Shown: positions 1-8,413 of the stretch, one piece after another
Layout: each line of letters begins with the position of its first letter
How positions within the stretch are numbered: position 1 is the stretch's first letter
Source of the DNA: Rhodospirillaceae bacterium
Lineage (GTDB): Bacteria > Pseudomonadota > Alphaproteobacteria > UBA8366
Assembly (NCBI GenBank): GCA_002716125.1
Contig: PAZH01000033.1
Coordinates: forward strand, 1-33,746
Length of the DNA stretch: 33,746 bases
Reading direction: 5' to 3'
Notes under the pieces: model-generated
Told to the model about the DNA's origin: nothing
The model's input: the letters and a program-made list of their open reading frames with translations, nothing else
The model's database searches: none
Translations under genes and position numbers: made by a program

Positions 1-1
1 C

Positions 2-532
2 GATGCCGACGGCAACCCGATGCCACCGGGTGAGGAAGGTGCCATCGCCGTGCGGGCACCGGACCCGGTTATGTTCCTGGAGTATTGGCGCGACCCGGAG
101 GCCACCGAAGCGAAATTCAACGGCGATTGGCTTTTAACCGGCGATGTCGGAACCGTCGACGAAGACGGATATCTATGGTTCGTCGGCCGCGACGACGACG
201 TTATTACAAGTGCGGGCTATCGCATCGGGCCTGGCGAAATCGAAGATTGCCTGATGGGACATCCAGCCGTCCTTCTTGCAGCGGCGATTGGCAAACCCGA
301 CCCGATGCGAACGGAAATCGTGAAAGCCTATATCATTCCGGCCGAAGGCATCGAAGCCGACGACGACTTGAAGGCGGATATCCAAGAGCATGTCCGCACG
401 CGCCTCGCGGCGTATGAGTATCCGCGCGAAATCGAATTCATCGAAGAGTTGCCGATGACAACGACTGGCAAGATCATGCGCCGCGAACTCCGCCGGCGCG
501 AAACAAAAAAAGGGAAAGACCCGAACCAATGA
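2..532 (+). CDS. Acyl-CoA synthetase (AMP-forming), C-terminal part, truncated by the window edge
   Basis: The reading frame is open to the left edge, so only the last ~176 residues are present. They match the C-terminal part of the ANL superfamily, which activates a carboxylic acid through an acyl-adenylate and transfers it to CoA. Visible signatures are TGDVGTVDEDGY followed by the A8 hinge (FVGRDDDVITSAGYRIGPGEIE), then a PREIEFIEELPMTTTGKIMRREL tail that carries the conserved catalytic lysine in TTTGK. The PMTTTGKIMRREL ending is typical of medium-chain or acetyl/propionyl-CoA-like members. The substrate cannot be told because the N-terminal pocket lies outside the window. The stop overlaps the next start (ATGA), so the two genes are probably co-translated. 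Confidence 0.9.
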   Translation, partial: DADGNPMPPGEEGAIAVRAPDPVMFLEYWRDPEATEAKFNGDWLLTGDVGTVDEDGYLWFVGRDDDVITSAGYRIGPGEIEDCLMGHPAVLLAAAIGKPDPMRTEIVKAYIIPAEGIEADDDLKADIQEHVRTRLAAYEYPREIEFIEELPMTTTGKIMRRELRRRETKKGKDPNQ

Positions 533-1125
533 GCAAGAAAATCGACTATTACTACTCTCACGTCTCGCCTTGGAGCTATCTCGGCGCGGCGCGCTTGTAC
601 AAGATTGCCGAGGCGGCCGGTGCCAAAATCAACTTCAAACCGGTCAATCTCGGCGTCATCTTCCCACAATCCGGCGGCCTTCCGCTCGGTAAACGAGCGC
701 CGCAACGCCGTGCCTACCGCATGATGGAATTGAAGCGATGGAAAGCGCATCTCGGCGTCGAGCTCAACTTGGAACCAAAATTTTTTCCGACCAACGACAC
801 GACCGCGAACCTCATGGCCGTCACCGCCGGCTTGGATGGCCTGGATGTCGCGCCGCTGTCGCAGGCTATCATGCGGAAATGCTGGGTCGAAGAGAAAGAC
901 GTTGCCGAAGAGACCGTGCTGGTCGAGGCGGCGAATCAATGCGGGTTGGATGGCGACGCGCTCTTGGCCGCGAGCCGAGAAGACCGCGCGCGGGAAGGCT
1001 TTGATGCTAACACGGAAGAGGCGTCAAAGCGACAGGTGTTCGGCGCCCCGACCTACATCTACAAGGACGAAGTGTTTTGGGGCCAGGACCGGCTCGATTT
1101 CCTCGAAAGGGCCCTCGCCGACTAA
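529..1125 (+). CDS. 2-hydroxychromene-2-carboxylate isomerase / DsbA-family thioredoxin-fold protein
   Basis: A 198-residue protein of the kappa-GST/HCCA isomerase branch of the DsbA family. The N-terminus IDYYYSHVSPWSYLGAARL matches the family's FD-x-SP-S-Y signature; the Ser at about residue 13 is at the place of the glutathione-activating serine, and there is no CxxC. The late motif FGAPTYIYKDEVFWGQDRLDFLERAL is the usual cis-proline (GAPT) and C-terminal element. Family members isomerise HCCA with glutathione in naphthalene breakdown, but many relatives act on unknown substrates. It overlaps the acyl-CoA synthetase by 4 bp and has an AGGGAAAG ribosome site, so a joint role in aromatic or acyl-acid catabolism is plausible. 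The exact substrate is not inferable. Confidence 0.88.
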   Translation: MSKKIDYYYSHVSPWSYLGAARLYKIAEAAGAKINFKPVNLGVIFPQSGGLPLGKRAPQRRAYRMMELKRWKAHLGVELNLEPKFFPTNDTTANLMAVTAGLDGLDVAPLSQAIMRKCWVEEKDVAEETVLVEAANQCGLDGDALLAASREDRAREGFDANTEEASKRQVFGAPTYIYKDEVFWGQDRLDFLERALAD

Positions 1126-1141
1126 AACCTGATCCGCCCGA

Positions 1142-1360
1142 TCAAGTTTCCTGGATGTCTGTTATCACGTAGCCACGGGCGGACGGGAAGCGGACCTCGA
1201 CTTTCTGGCGTGCCGCTGCCGGCGTGTAGGCCCGTACCTCGATCCAGTGAATGTCCGCCCAATCGTCCTTCAGGAAGGGATGGCGCTCGCCTTCCTTCAT
1301 GGCATCCCGGACGGCCTTATTGTATACGGCCACTTCATAGGTGATCGCTTGCTGTTCCAT
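1142..1360 (-). CDS. Small conserved-looking hypothetical protein (72 aa)
   Basis: I do not recognise a family. The 72-residue product begins MEQQAITYEVAVYNKAVRDAM and ends ARGYVITDIQET; it is acidic to neutral, has no signal peptide or membrane segment, and looks like a small alpha/beta protein. A GGGGAA ribosome site lies about 8 bases before the ATG, and codon use matches the neighbours, which supports a real gene. It lies 72 bp downstream of the nucleoside hydrolase on the same strand and may be read with it. Its 3' end converges on the isomerase gene with a 16-bp gap. Confidence 0.6.
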   Translation of the reverse strand: MEQQAITYEVAVYNKAVRDAMKEGERHPFLKDDWADIHWIEVRAYTPAAARQKVEVRFPSARGYVITDIQET

Positions 1361-1432
1361 TCGACAATTCCCCTAATCGAATTTTACTCCACAGCAGAAT
1401 ATCATGGTTAACGGGCTTTAATGTGTCGGCCG

Positions 1433-2371
1433 TCACACCTGCCCAAGGCGCTCCGTCAGGAGGTCGAAGAACCCGTTCGCATCGATTTCCGTGATAACGC
1501 GGCAATTCGGCAGCGCTTCCGAGCGTCCCCACCAATCGACGACCGTCCGCCCAAGTGCCGGCCCGTCTTCCGTCGAAACCGCCGTGTGACAATCCCGTCC
1601 GTCGAACAGTTCGGGCGCCAAAAGATAGGCGATGACGCAAGGATCGTGTAGCGGCGCGCCGGCATCCCCATATTTATCGACATCCGTGCGATCGTAATAT
1701 GCAAGGATTTGCGAGGCAGCCCGGCCGGACGGCGTATCGAGTGCATCGATTGCGGCGCGGCGTGCCGGCGTGGCCAGGGCCTTATGGGTAACGTCGAGAC
1801 CAAACATCGTCGTGCGGACACCCGATTCCAGAACGATGCGAGCGGCATGCGGATCGACGAAAACATTAAACTCCGCTGCCGGCGTGATATTACCGGGTCC
1901 AAGAGCAGCGCCGCCCATAAAGGCGATCTCCGCGATATTCGCCCCGATATCCGGCGCCATCACCAAAGCCGTTGCGATGTTTGTCATCGGGCCGACCGGA
2001 CATAAAGTCAGGCCATTCAGGCCCGCGCTCCGGCACGTTTTAATAAGAAAATCAACTGCATGACGCCGATCGGCGCCGAACGATGGTTCGGGCAGGTCAA
2101 CCCCATCAAGGCCCGTTTCCCCATGCACATGTTCCGCCGTCTCAAGTCGTTGCAGGATCGGGCGCGGGCATCCGGCGAAAACCGGCACGTCATGCCGGCC
2201 CACCAATTCGCGTAGCTTGAGCGCATTCCGGAGTGTCAGCGGCAGTCCAACGTTCCCGGCAACACAGGTAATGCCCAAAAGGTCGAGCGCGTCGGACGCG
2301 GCAAAGGCCAATAACAAGGCGATGGCGTCATCTTGACCCGGGTCGCAGTCGATAATGATTTTTCGCTTCAT
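1433..2371 (-). CDS. Nucleoside hydrolase (inosine/uridine-preferring family)
   Basis: A 312-residue member of the IunH/RihA family, which cleaves the N-glycosidic bond of ribonucleosides to give ribose and a free base. The N-terminus KIIIDCDPGQDDAIALLLA carries the Ca-binding DxDPGxDDA signature (a Cys replaces the usual Thr). The central block FMGGAALGPGNITPAAEFNVFVDPHAA matches the conserved MGG...N.tp.AEFN...DP.AA region, and PLHDPCVIAYLL supplies the late HDP active-site element. Length is normal for the family. The ATG has no obvious Shine-Dalgarno sequence. It probably works in the cytoplasm in nucleoside salvage; base preference cannot be told. Confidence 0.93.
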   Translation of the reverse strand: MKRKIIIDCDPGQDDAIALLLAFAASDALDLLGITCVAGNVGLPLTLRNALKLRELVGRHDVPVFAGCPRPILQRLETAEHVHGETGLDGVDLPEPSFGADRRHAVDFLIKTCRSAGLNGLTLCPVGPMTNIATALVMAPDIGANIAEIAFMGGAALGPGNITPAAEFNVFVDPHAARIVLESGVRTTMFGLDVTHKALATPARRAAIDALDTPSGRAASQILAYYDRTDVDKYGDAGAPLHDPCVIAYLLAPELFDGRDCHTAVSTEDGPALGRTVVDWWGRSEALPNCRVITEIDANGFFDLLTERLGQV

Positions 2372-2507
2372 TTGGCCGATGTTAACGCATTGATTTCTTT
2401 TGAAAAATGAATTGTTTCAACGGTTTGATTCTGCATCACCCGTATGGTGGCAAAAATCTTGCGTGGTGGAGGTGAAGACGACGGTAAACCCATCGAAAGG
2501 AAGCACC

Positions 2508-3554
2508 ATGCAAATCGTCGAATCCGGACGGATAGGTGATTACGAACGAGTGGTCAGAGCTTTCGACCGCGAAAGCGGCCTCAAAGCGATTGTTGCGATC
2601 CATAATACGCGCAGAGGACCGGCTCTCGGTGGCTGCCGAATGTGGAACTATAGCAACGACGCCGATGCGCTCGAAGACGCACTTCGCCTCGCCCGCGGCA
2701 TGACCTACAAGAATGCGCTCGCGGACCTTCCCTTCGGCGGCGGCAAAACCGTCGTGATCGGCGATTCCATAAAGGACAAGAATCCGGCCTTGCTGAAAGC
2801 CTTGGGCGAATTGGTGCATTTCCTCGAAGGTGCCTACACCATCGCCGAGGACGTTGGCACGACCCCCGAAGATATGTCTGTCATTCACACCGTCACACCC
2901 TACGTCGCGGGTCTCTCCGATGGCGGTAGCGGAGATCCCTCGCCTGCCACCGCGTGGGGCGTCTATTGCGGGATCAAATCCGCGGTCCAGGAACGCCTCG
3001 ATACCGGTGATTTACGAGGCTTAAGCGTTGCAATCCAAGGTTTGGGCAATGTCGGATGGCATTTGGCCCGTCGGCTTCACGAGGCCGGCGCAAAGCTGTT
3101 CGTCAGCGATATTCACAACCAGCGCATGCGCGAAGCGGAAGAGCTTTTCCGCGCCACACCGATTCCGGCCTATCGAATTTACGACGCGCCGGTAGATGTG
3201 TTCGCACCTTGTGCCCTTGGCGCCATCATAAACGATGAGACCCTTCCCCGCTTGAAGGCAAAAATCGTCGCGGGTTCAGCCAACAATCAGCTGGCGGAAC
3301 ACCGGCATGGCGACGAACTGAAGGCCCGCAATATCCTCTATGCGCCCGATTACGCGATTAACGCCGGCGGGGTCATCAATATTTCCTACGAATACAGCGG
3401 CACCTACGACCAGGAAGCTGCCTATCGTCATGTGAGCGGTATCGGCAGCACGTTATCGGCGATCTTCAAACGCGCGCGCCGGCTCGATATTTCAACGAAC
3501 GCAGCGGCGAATCACATTGCTGAAGACCGCTTCCGCGCGCTCGAAGCCGCCTGA
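2508..3554 (+). CDS. Leucine dehydrogenase-type Glu/Leu/Phe/Val dehydrogenase
   Basis: A 348-residue NAD-dependent amino-acid dehydrogenase that reversibly deaminates branched-chain amino acids to 2-oxoacids. The open frame runs further upstream, but the ATG at 2508 follows a GAAAGGAAG ribosome site and gives the length and residue numbering of known leucine dehydrogenases: Lys68 (MTYKNA), Lys80 (FGGGKTVVIGD) and an active-site Asp at 114 (IAEDVGTT). The cofactor loop GLGNVG lies at residues 177-182. The late motif YAPDYAINAGGVINISYEY is also typical. It stands alone between a nucleoside hydrolase and asnB and ends at a strong terminator, so it is probably monocistronic. Confidence 0.93.
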   Translation: MQIVESGRIGDYERVVRAFDRESGLKAIVAIHNTRRGPALGGCRMWNYSNDADALEDALRLARGMTYKNALADLPFGGGKTVVIGDSIKDKNPALLKALGELVHFLEGAYTIAEDVGTTPEDMSVIHTVTPYVAGLSDGGSGDPSPATAWGVYCGIKSAVQERLDTGDLRGLSVAIQGLGNVGWHLARRLHEAGAKLFVSDIHNQRMREAEELFRATPIPAYRIYDAPVDVFAPCALGAIINDETLPRLKAKIVAGSANNQLAEHRHGDELKARNILYAPDYAINAGGVINISYEYSGTYDQEAAYRHVSGIGSTLSAIFKRARRLDISTNAAANHIAEDRFRALEAA

Positions 3555-3586
3555 ATCGCCTTAATACCATACGTTCCACACTTCCG

Positions 3587-3624
3587 GAGGCCCATCGTCG
3601 TTGAAGCGGCGTTGGGCCTCTTTT
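3587..3624 (+). terminator. Rho-independent terminator after the leucine dehydrogenase
   Basis: A perfect 8-bp stem (GAGGCCCA / TGGGCCTC) with further pairing inside (CGTCG / CGGCG, one G-T pair) is followed directly by TTTT. It starts 32 bp after the dehydrogenase stop codon. Confidence 0.8.
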
Positions 3625-3861
3625 GTATGGCGCTTCAGGAATTGGGCAATAATTTCCTTGGCGTTGGTACAATTTTTCCAGTCGAATTTTTAATAAAAAC
3701 AATAAGTTAAACAAACCTGCGCCTGGATACATGCAAATGCGGCAAATTTTGCCGCCCTATGCTCTTCTTGCCCATGCGGATTCGGCCGTCTGTCACACCG
3801 ATTGCCTCGACACGGCCACGCCCCTAAAGTGCGCCTCGCACCTCCAACGATGGAATCACCA
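3625..3861. other. Gene-free stretch before asnB
   Basis: Together with the terminator this makes about 307 bp without a gene. The part at 3665-3715 is AT-rich and presumably holds the asnB promoter. A TACAAT hexamer at 3668-3673 resembles a -10 box, but no well-spaced -35 box was found. No RNA fold or repeat was recognised. Confidence 0.4.
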
Positions 3862-5781
3862 ATGTGCGGCATTGCCGGTCTCATAGACCTGAAACGCCAA
3901 CTCGACGGCAACGAACTCGCGCTTCAGGCAAAGCATATGGCCGATTCCATACGCCACCGCGGACCCGACACGGGGGGCCAATGGACGGATTCCCGGAGTG
4001 GTCTCGCGCTTAGCTTTCGCCGGCTCGCGATTATCGATCTCACGCAAACCGGACATCAACCGATGCTGTCGGGCAACAAGCGCTACGCCATCGTCTTCAA
4101 TGGCGAGATCTATAATTTTCAAGAGCTCCGCGCCGAGTTGGTCGAGCAAGGCGTTACTTTCAACGGAACGTCCGATACCGAAGTCATGTTGGAGGGTTTC
4201 GGGCGCTGGGGGGTTGAAGAGACCGTTAAACGGCTGATCGGCATGTTTGCCGTCGCGTTATGGGATCGCGAGGAAAGGCGTCTTTGGCTAATCCGGGACC
4301 GTCTCGGCATCAAACCGCTTTATTTCGGCCTTGTCGGCGACCACTTCCTGTTCGGCTCGGAACTGAAGGCGCTGCGGGCTACAGACGGCTGGGAGCCGGA
4401 AATAGACCGAGACGCCGTCGCCGCCTTCATGCGCTTCAATTACATTCCGGCCCCCCGTTCGATCTACAAGGGCGTGTATAAGCTGCCCCCCGGCAGCTTG
4501 CTGTCCTACCGGCCGGGAGAAGAGCCGGACGTACGCCGATATTGGACAATGGCCGATATCGCGCTGCAAAGCCGCATCAACCTTCCTGAAGGCAAGGCGA
4601 TCGGTGCGGCCGAGGCGTTAATGCGGGATGCCGTCCGCCGCCGTATGGTCGCAGACGTACCACTGGGTGCGCTGCTCTCAGGCGGTGTCGACTCAACAAC
4701 CGTCGCGGCGCTAATGCAGGCCGAGAGCGACCAACCGATCAAGACGTTCACAATCGGATTTGAAGACGCCCAATACGACGAAGCGGAGGACGCCCGAGCC
4801 GTTGCCGCCCATATCGGCTCCGACCACACGGAACTCTACCTCTCGCCCAACCGGGCCCGCGATCTGATCCCTCAGCTGCCGAACTGGTACGACGAGCCCT
4901 TCGCCGACTCATCGGCGCTCCCAACCCGTCTCGTCTCGCAACTTGCCCGAAACAACGTCACCGTCGCTTTGTCCGGCGATGGCGGGGACGAAGTCTTCTT
5001 CGGATACAATCGTTACGTTGCGGCGGAAGACGCATGGTGGCGCATGTCAAACATGAGCGGTTGGCGACGAAATCTCTATGCGACCGCGGCGGAGAGTCTT
5101 TCAGTCCAAAACTGGGATCGATTGGGCAAGTTGATCCCCGAGAGCCGACGTCCGCGTATGCTCGGCGATAAAATGCACAAACTTGCCTCGGTATTCCGGC
5201 AGAACGACCAGGACGCGATCTATCGCCGACTGGTGAGCCAGTGGGATGACCCAGGGTCCTTCTTGGTCCAAGGTCAGGAATCCTTCGGCGAATCCTGGCG
5301 TACCGCAGAACAAATTCCGGATTTCGCCGAGCGCATGGCTTTCCTCGACACCGTGACTTACCTGCCGGACGATATCCTCACCAAGGTCGACCGAGCCAGC
5401 ATGTCGACGAGCCTCGAAGTCCGCGTCCCACTACTTGACCATCGGCTGATCGAGTTCGCCTGGACGTTGCCCAAACACATGCGGATTCGCGGCTCGACAA
5501 CGAAATGGCTGTTGCGGGAGATCTGCTATCGCCACGTGCCAAAGGAAATCGTCGACCGGCCGAAAATGGGATTCGCGATACCCCTCGAAAGCTGGTTGCG
5601 CGGCCCACTTTACGAATGGGCGGAATCATTGCTGGACGAACAAAAGCTCGAAGAAGACGGTCTTTTCGATCCGGGCCCGGTCCGCGCCGCCTGGAACCGC
5701 TTCCTGGACGGCGACGGGAACCTTCAACATGGTATCTGGGGCTTGTTACAAGCCCAGGCCTGGTTGGAGCGCTGGGCGTGA
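3862..5781 (+). CDS. asnB: Asparagine synthase (glutamine-hydrolysing), AsnB type
   Basis: A 639-residue two-domain enzyme. The start is fixed by chemistry: Cys2 must be the N-terminal nucleophile of the class II amidotransferase domain, so translation begins at MCGIAG (3862), not at the in-frame ATG at 3850. The glutaminase domain (about residues 1-200) shows FNGEIYNFQELR and TSDTEV. The C-terminal synthetase domain has the PPi-loop LSGGVDSTT (Ser273 onward) for ATP and a second ALSGDGGDEVFFGYNRY motif. It makes Asn from Asp, or amidates another carboxylate. The tight coupling to a glycosyltransferase suggests the second option in a polysaccharide context, since AsnB paralogues are common in surface-sugar clusters; this is inference. 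Confidence 0.93.
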   Translation: MCGIAGLIDLKRQLDGNELALQAKHMADSIRHRGPDTGGQWTDSRSGLALSFRRLAIIDLTQTGHQPMLSGNKRYAIVFNGEIYNFQELRAELVEQGVTFNGTSDTEVMLEGFGRWGVEETVKRLIGMFAVALWDREERRLWLIRDRLGIKPLYFGLVGDHFLFGSELKALRATDGWEPEIDRDAVAAFMRFNYIPAPRSIYKGVYKLPPGSLLSYRPGEEPDVRRYWTMADIALQSRINLPEGKAIGAAEALMRDAVRRRMVADVPLGALLSGGVDSTTVAALMQAESDQPIKTFTIGFEDAQYDEAEDARAVAAHIGSDHTELYLSPNRARDLIPQLPNWYDEPFADSSALPTRLVSQLARNNVTVALSGDGGDEVFFGYNRYVAAEDAWWRMSNMSGWRRNLYATAAESLSVQNWDRLGKLIPESRRPRMLGDKMHKLASVFRQNDQDAIYRRLVSQWDDPGSFLVQGQESFGESWRTAEQIPDFAERMAFLDTVTYLPDDILTKVDRASMSTSLEVRVPLLDHRLIEFAWTLPKHMRIRGSTTKWLLREICYRHVPKEIVDRPKMGFAIPLESWLRGPLYEWAESLLDEQKLEEDGLFDPGPVRAAWNRFLDGDGNLQHGIWGLLQAQAWLERWA

Positions 5782-6914
5782 CGCTCGCCGGCCGGAAGAT
5801 CGTCTACCTCGTCAGCGAGGATTGGTATTTCTGTTCGCATCGGCTCGCGCTGGGTATCGCCGCGAAAAAAGCCGGAGCGGATGTCGTCGTTGCAACACAA
5901 ATCAACGAGCACCGCGCGGAGATAGAAGCCGCAGGCCTACGCGTTGCGCCGATCACGATGCAACGCAGCGGCCACAACCCGATTGCCGACCTCGCAACGA
6001 TCCAGCAAATCACCCAGCTCTACCGCCGGGAGAAGCCGGACCTCGTGCATCACGTCGCCTTAAAGCCGATCCTCTATGGCGGCATCGCCGCGAAGCGCGC
6101 CGGCGTCCCGGCGGTCGTCAACGCCGTCGCCGGTATGGGCTTCATGTTTATCTCCGAAAGCCTATTCGCGCGGATGGCTCGCCCTTTCATCGTCCGCGCC
6201 CAAAGCGCGCTCATGAACCGCCGGAACACCCGCACAATCCTGCAAAATCCGGACGACGAAGCGCTTTACACGGAGACCTTTGGGGTGGCGCGGGAGCGCA
6301 TCACGATCATCCCGGGCGCCGGTGTCGATATCGACGAATTTTCGGTTACGCCAGAGCCCGACGGCACACCCATAGCGGTGTGTGTCAGCCGCATGCTACG
6401 CGACAAAGGCATACACGAACTTGTTTCGGCGGCGCGGCAACTGCGCGAGAAGGATGTCGGCCTCGTCGTTCGACTTCTTGGGCCAACGGACGACAATCCG
6501 GCGTCTATTCCAAAAGCGACACTGGAAGCCTGGTCGCGCGACGGAATTGTCGAAGTCGTCGGTCCCTCCAACGATATCGCCGGCGAATATGCCCGCGCGC
6601 ATATCGCAGTCTTACCGTCTTACCGCGAAGGTCTTCCGAAGTCCCTGATCGAGGCTGCATCGTGCGGACGCCCAATCGTCGCAACCGACGTCCCCGGCTG
6701 CCGGGAAGTCTGTATCGAAGGTGAAACCGGCTATCGCGTCCCGGCGCGCACAGTCGAACCGCTCGCCAATGCGCTGGAACGTCTCGCAGTTGATCCGGCC
6801 TTGCGTCAACGTTTGGGCGCGAACGCACGGCGGCATGCGGAAACCGTCTTTGCCGCCGACATCATCAATGCACAGACCATCTCGGCGTATGAAGAATTGC
6901 TCGCCGGGCTATAG
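5778..6914 (+). CDS. Glycosyltransferase family 4
   Basis: A 378-residue GT-B glycosyltransferase, which moves a sugar from a nucleotide-sugar donor to a growing glycan. Translation most likely starts at GTG 5778, which overlaps the asnB stop (GTGA) and has GGAG 8-9 bases upstream. The open frame continues upstream but would lie inside asnB. The N-terminal half begins GRKIVYLVSEDWYFCSHRLA and contains PDLVHHVALKPILYGGIAAKRAG (acceptor side). The C-terminal half has the donor-binding EGLPKSLIEAASCGRPIVATD block with the two glutamates of the E-x7-E motif. Its best-fitting role is polysaccharide or O-antigen-like glycan assembly together with asnB. The sugar specificity is unknown. Confidence 0.88.
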   Translation: MTLAGRKIVYLVSEDWYFCSHRLALGIAAKKAGADVVVATQINEHRAEIEAAGLRVAPITMQRSGHNPIADLATIQQITQLYRREKPDLVHHVALKPILYGGIAAKRAGVPAVVNAVAGMGFMFISESLFARMARPFIVRAQSALMNRRNTRTILQNPDDEALYTETFGVARERITIIPGAGVDIDEFSVTPEPDGTPIAVCVSRMLRDKGIHELVSAARQLREKDVGLVVRLLGPTDDNPASIPKATLEAWSRDGIVEVVGPSNDIAGEYARAHIAVLPSYREGLPKSLIEAASCGRPIVATDVPGCREVCIEGETGYRVPARTVEPLANALERLAVDPALRQRLGANARRHAETVFAADIINAQTISAYEELLAGL

Positions 6915-7889
6915 AACGTCCTGGTTGACGACCATCTCCGGATCAAGCTTACCGTCGAACTGATCGAGAATATTCTGCGCCGCCTGTACCCCCATGCGCT
7001 CGAGGCATTCCATTGCCGATGCCGCCGCGTGCGGATTGACGAGAACATTGTCCAGGGTAAAGAGCGGGTGGTCGCCGGGTGTCGGTTCGATGGCAAACAC
7101 ATCGACACCGGCACCGAAGATCTTCTCGTTCTTCAAGACTTCATACAATGCATCTTCGTTGATAATGCCGCCGCGCGCACAATTGACGACAATCGCCGTC
7201 GATTTGAGCTGCGCGAGTTCTTCCGCACCGATCAGGTTTTCCGTCTCGTCGCTCAGCGGAACATGTATGGTCAGGTAATCGATCTCGCTCAACACATCGC
7301 GAAAATTCTCGACGGGTATCACACCGGCATCCCGGATGGTTTGCTGATCGATATACGGATCACAGGCCAGCACGTCCATATCGAAGCCCTGGCACCGCCG
7401 TGCGACGATCTTTCCGATCCGCCCGAAGCCGATGATCAAGACCTTCTTCTCGAGCAACTCGACACGCCCGAGTTCTTGACGCGCCTTGAGGAAATCCCCC
7501 TCACGCGTCCGCTGGTCTGTCGGCCGCAAGCGCTTTGCGCACGCCAACATGAACATCATGGCGTGCTCCGCGACCGAAGGCGAATTCGCCGTTCCCGTGA
7601 CAGTCAATGGAATCTTCCGCGCGGAGAGCGTCTCGACATTGACCCGGTCGTATCCGACACCGTGACGCGAGACCACCTGGAGACCGTTCGCCGAGGCAAT
7701 GAGTTCAGGCGTAATACGGGCCGACCGCGCGAGAATCCCGTTGGCGCCGGTCGCCGCCTCTGCCAATGCCGCGGCATCTTCGAGAGGCACCTTTACCAAT
7801 TCGACATCGTCCTGCGCTTCGAGTACGGACAGCGCGCTCGGATGAACATCGCCATCGATCACGATCGTCTTTTTATGGCTATCGCTCAT
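6909..7889 (-). CDS. D-isomer-specific 2-hydroxyacid dehydrogenase (phosphoglycerate dehydrogenase-like)
   Basis: A 326-residue NAD-dependent dehydrogenase that interconverts D-2-hydroxyacids and 2-oxoacids. The Rossmann loop GFGRIGKIVARR is present, as are the catalytic Arg (NCARGGIINEDAL), Glu (FAIEPTPGDHPLF) and His (NPHAAASAMECLERM). The sequence resembles SerA/VanH-like members without an ACT domain. A GAGAGG ribosome site precedes the ATG. Its stop codon overlaps the glycosyltransferase's by 6 bp in convergent orientation (palindromic CTATAG). The physiological acid cannot be read from sequence. Confidence 0.92.
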   Translation of the reverse strand: MSDSHKKTIVIDGDVHPSALSVLEAQDDVELVKVPLEDAAALAEAATGANGILARSARITPELIASANGLQVVSRHGVGYDRVNVETLSARKIPLTVTGTANSPSVAEHAMMFMLACAKRLRPTDQRTREGDFLKARQELGRVELLEKKVLIIGFGRIGKIVARRCQGFDMDVLACDPYIDQQTIRDAGVIPVENFRDVLSEIDYLTIHVPLSDETENLIGAEELAQLKSTAIVVNCARGGIINEDALYEVLKNEKIFGAGVDVFAIEPTPGDHPLFTLDNVLVNPHAAASAMECLERMGVQAAQNILDQFDGKLDPEMVVNQDVL

Positions 7890-7984
7890 TTTCGCCTCTC
7901 ATTACATTTACCGTCAGGTTGTAGTGCCAACTTGGCTCTCTAAATCGCTCTGTAAAGAGCCAATCCATCAGAAAGGCAAAATCT

Positions 7985-8413
7985 ATGGCCCCGTTGTTTC
8001 ATCTTTCCATACCGGTCAACGACCTGGATCGTGCAAAAGATTTCTATCTCAGCACACTCGGTTGCGAGATCGGGCGCGAAACCAAGGGACGGTTCGACAT
8101 CAATTTTTTCGGACATCATGTGGTTGCGCATCTTTCGCCGAAAGATGCGGGTATGGAGGGCGGGACGATTCCCTCGGATGGTGCGACCTCGCCGCTTCGC
8201 CATTTCGGTGTCGTCTTGGAACCGGCGGAATGGGACAGGATGAAGACGCGTCTCGAGGCCGCCGATGTCGAGTGGGTTCTGACGCCCCGTATTTCGTTCG
8301 AGGGGAAACCGGCGGAACAACGCATTATGCAGTGCCGCGACGGCGCCGGGAATGTCGTCGAGTTTAAGGGGCAGCCGCACGAGCGCGTTTTCGCGACGGA
8401 TGCGCCGGCTTAA
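7985..8413 (+). CDS. VOC-family protein (glyoxalase/dioxygenase fold)
   Basis: A 142-residue single-module vicinal-oxygen-chelate protein. It opens LFHLSIPVNDLDRAKDFYLSTLGCEIG, the usual first beta-alpha-beta unit with a metal-ligand His, and contains HVVAHLSP and a late GNVVEFKG strand with the expected Glu ligand. Members include glyoxalases, extradiol dioxygenases and resistance proteins; which one applies here is not clear. AAAGG lies upstream of the ATG. It is divergent from the 2-hydroxyacid dehydrogenase (95 bp apart) and shares its TTAA stop with dnaE2. Confidence 0.88.
   Translation: MAPLFHLSIPVNDLDRAKDFYLSTLGCEIGRETKGRFDINFFGHHVVAHLSPKDAGMEGGTIPSDGATSPLRHFGVVLEPAEWDRMKTRLEAADVEWVLTPRISFEGKPAEQRIMQCRDGAGNVVEFKGQPHERVFATDAPA

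Noticed and set aside
1408..1421. TTAA-N6-TTAA, resembling a CtrA site
   Set aside because: It is near the 3' end of the nucleoside hydrolase, short and likely by chance, with no cell-cycle gene beside it.
5505..5777. Upstream extension of the glycosyltransferase frame
   Set aside because: It overlaps the asnB 3' end by 270 bases and has no family similarity; GTG 5778 with a GGAG site is a better start.
7029..7943. Plus-strand open frame of 304 codons
   Set aside because: Antisense shadow of the 2-hydroxyacid dehydrogenase, without recognisable motifs.
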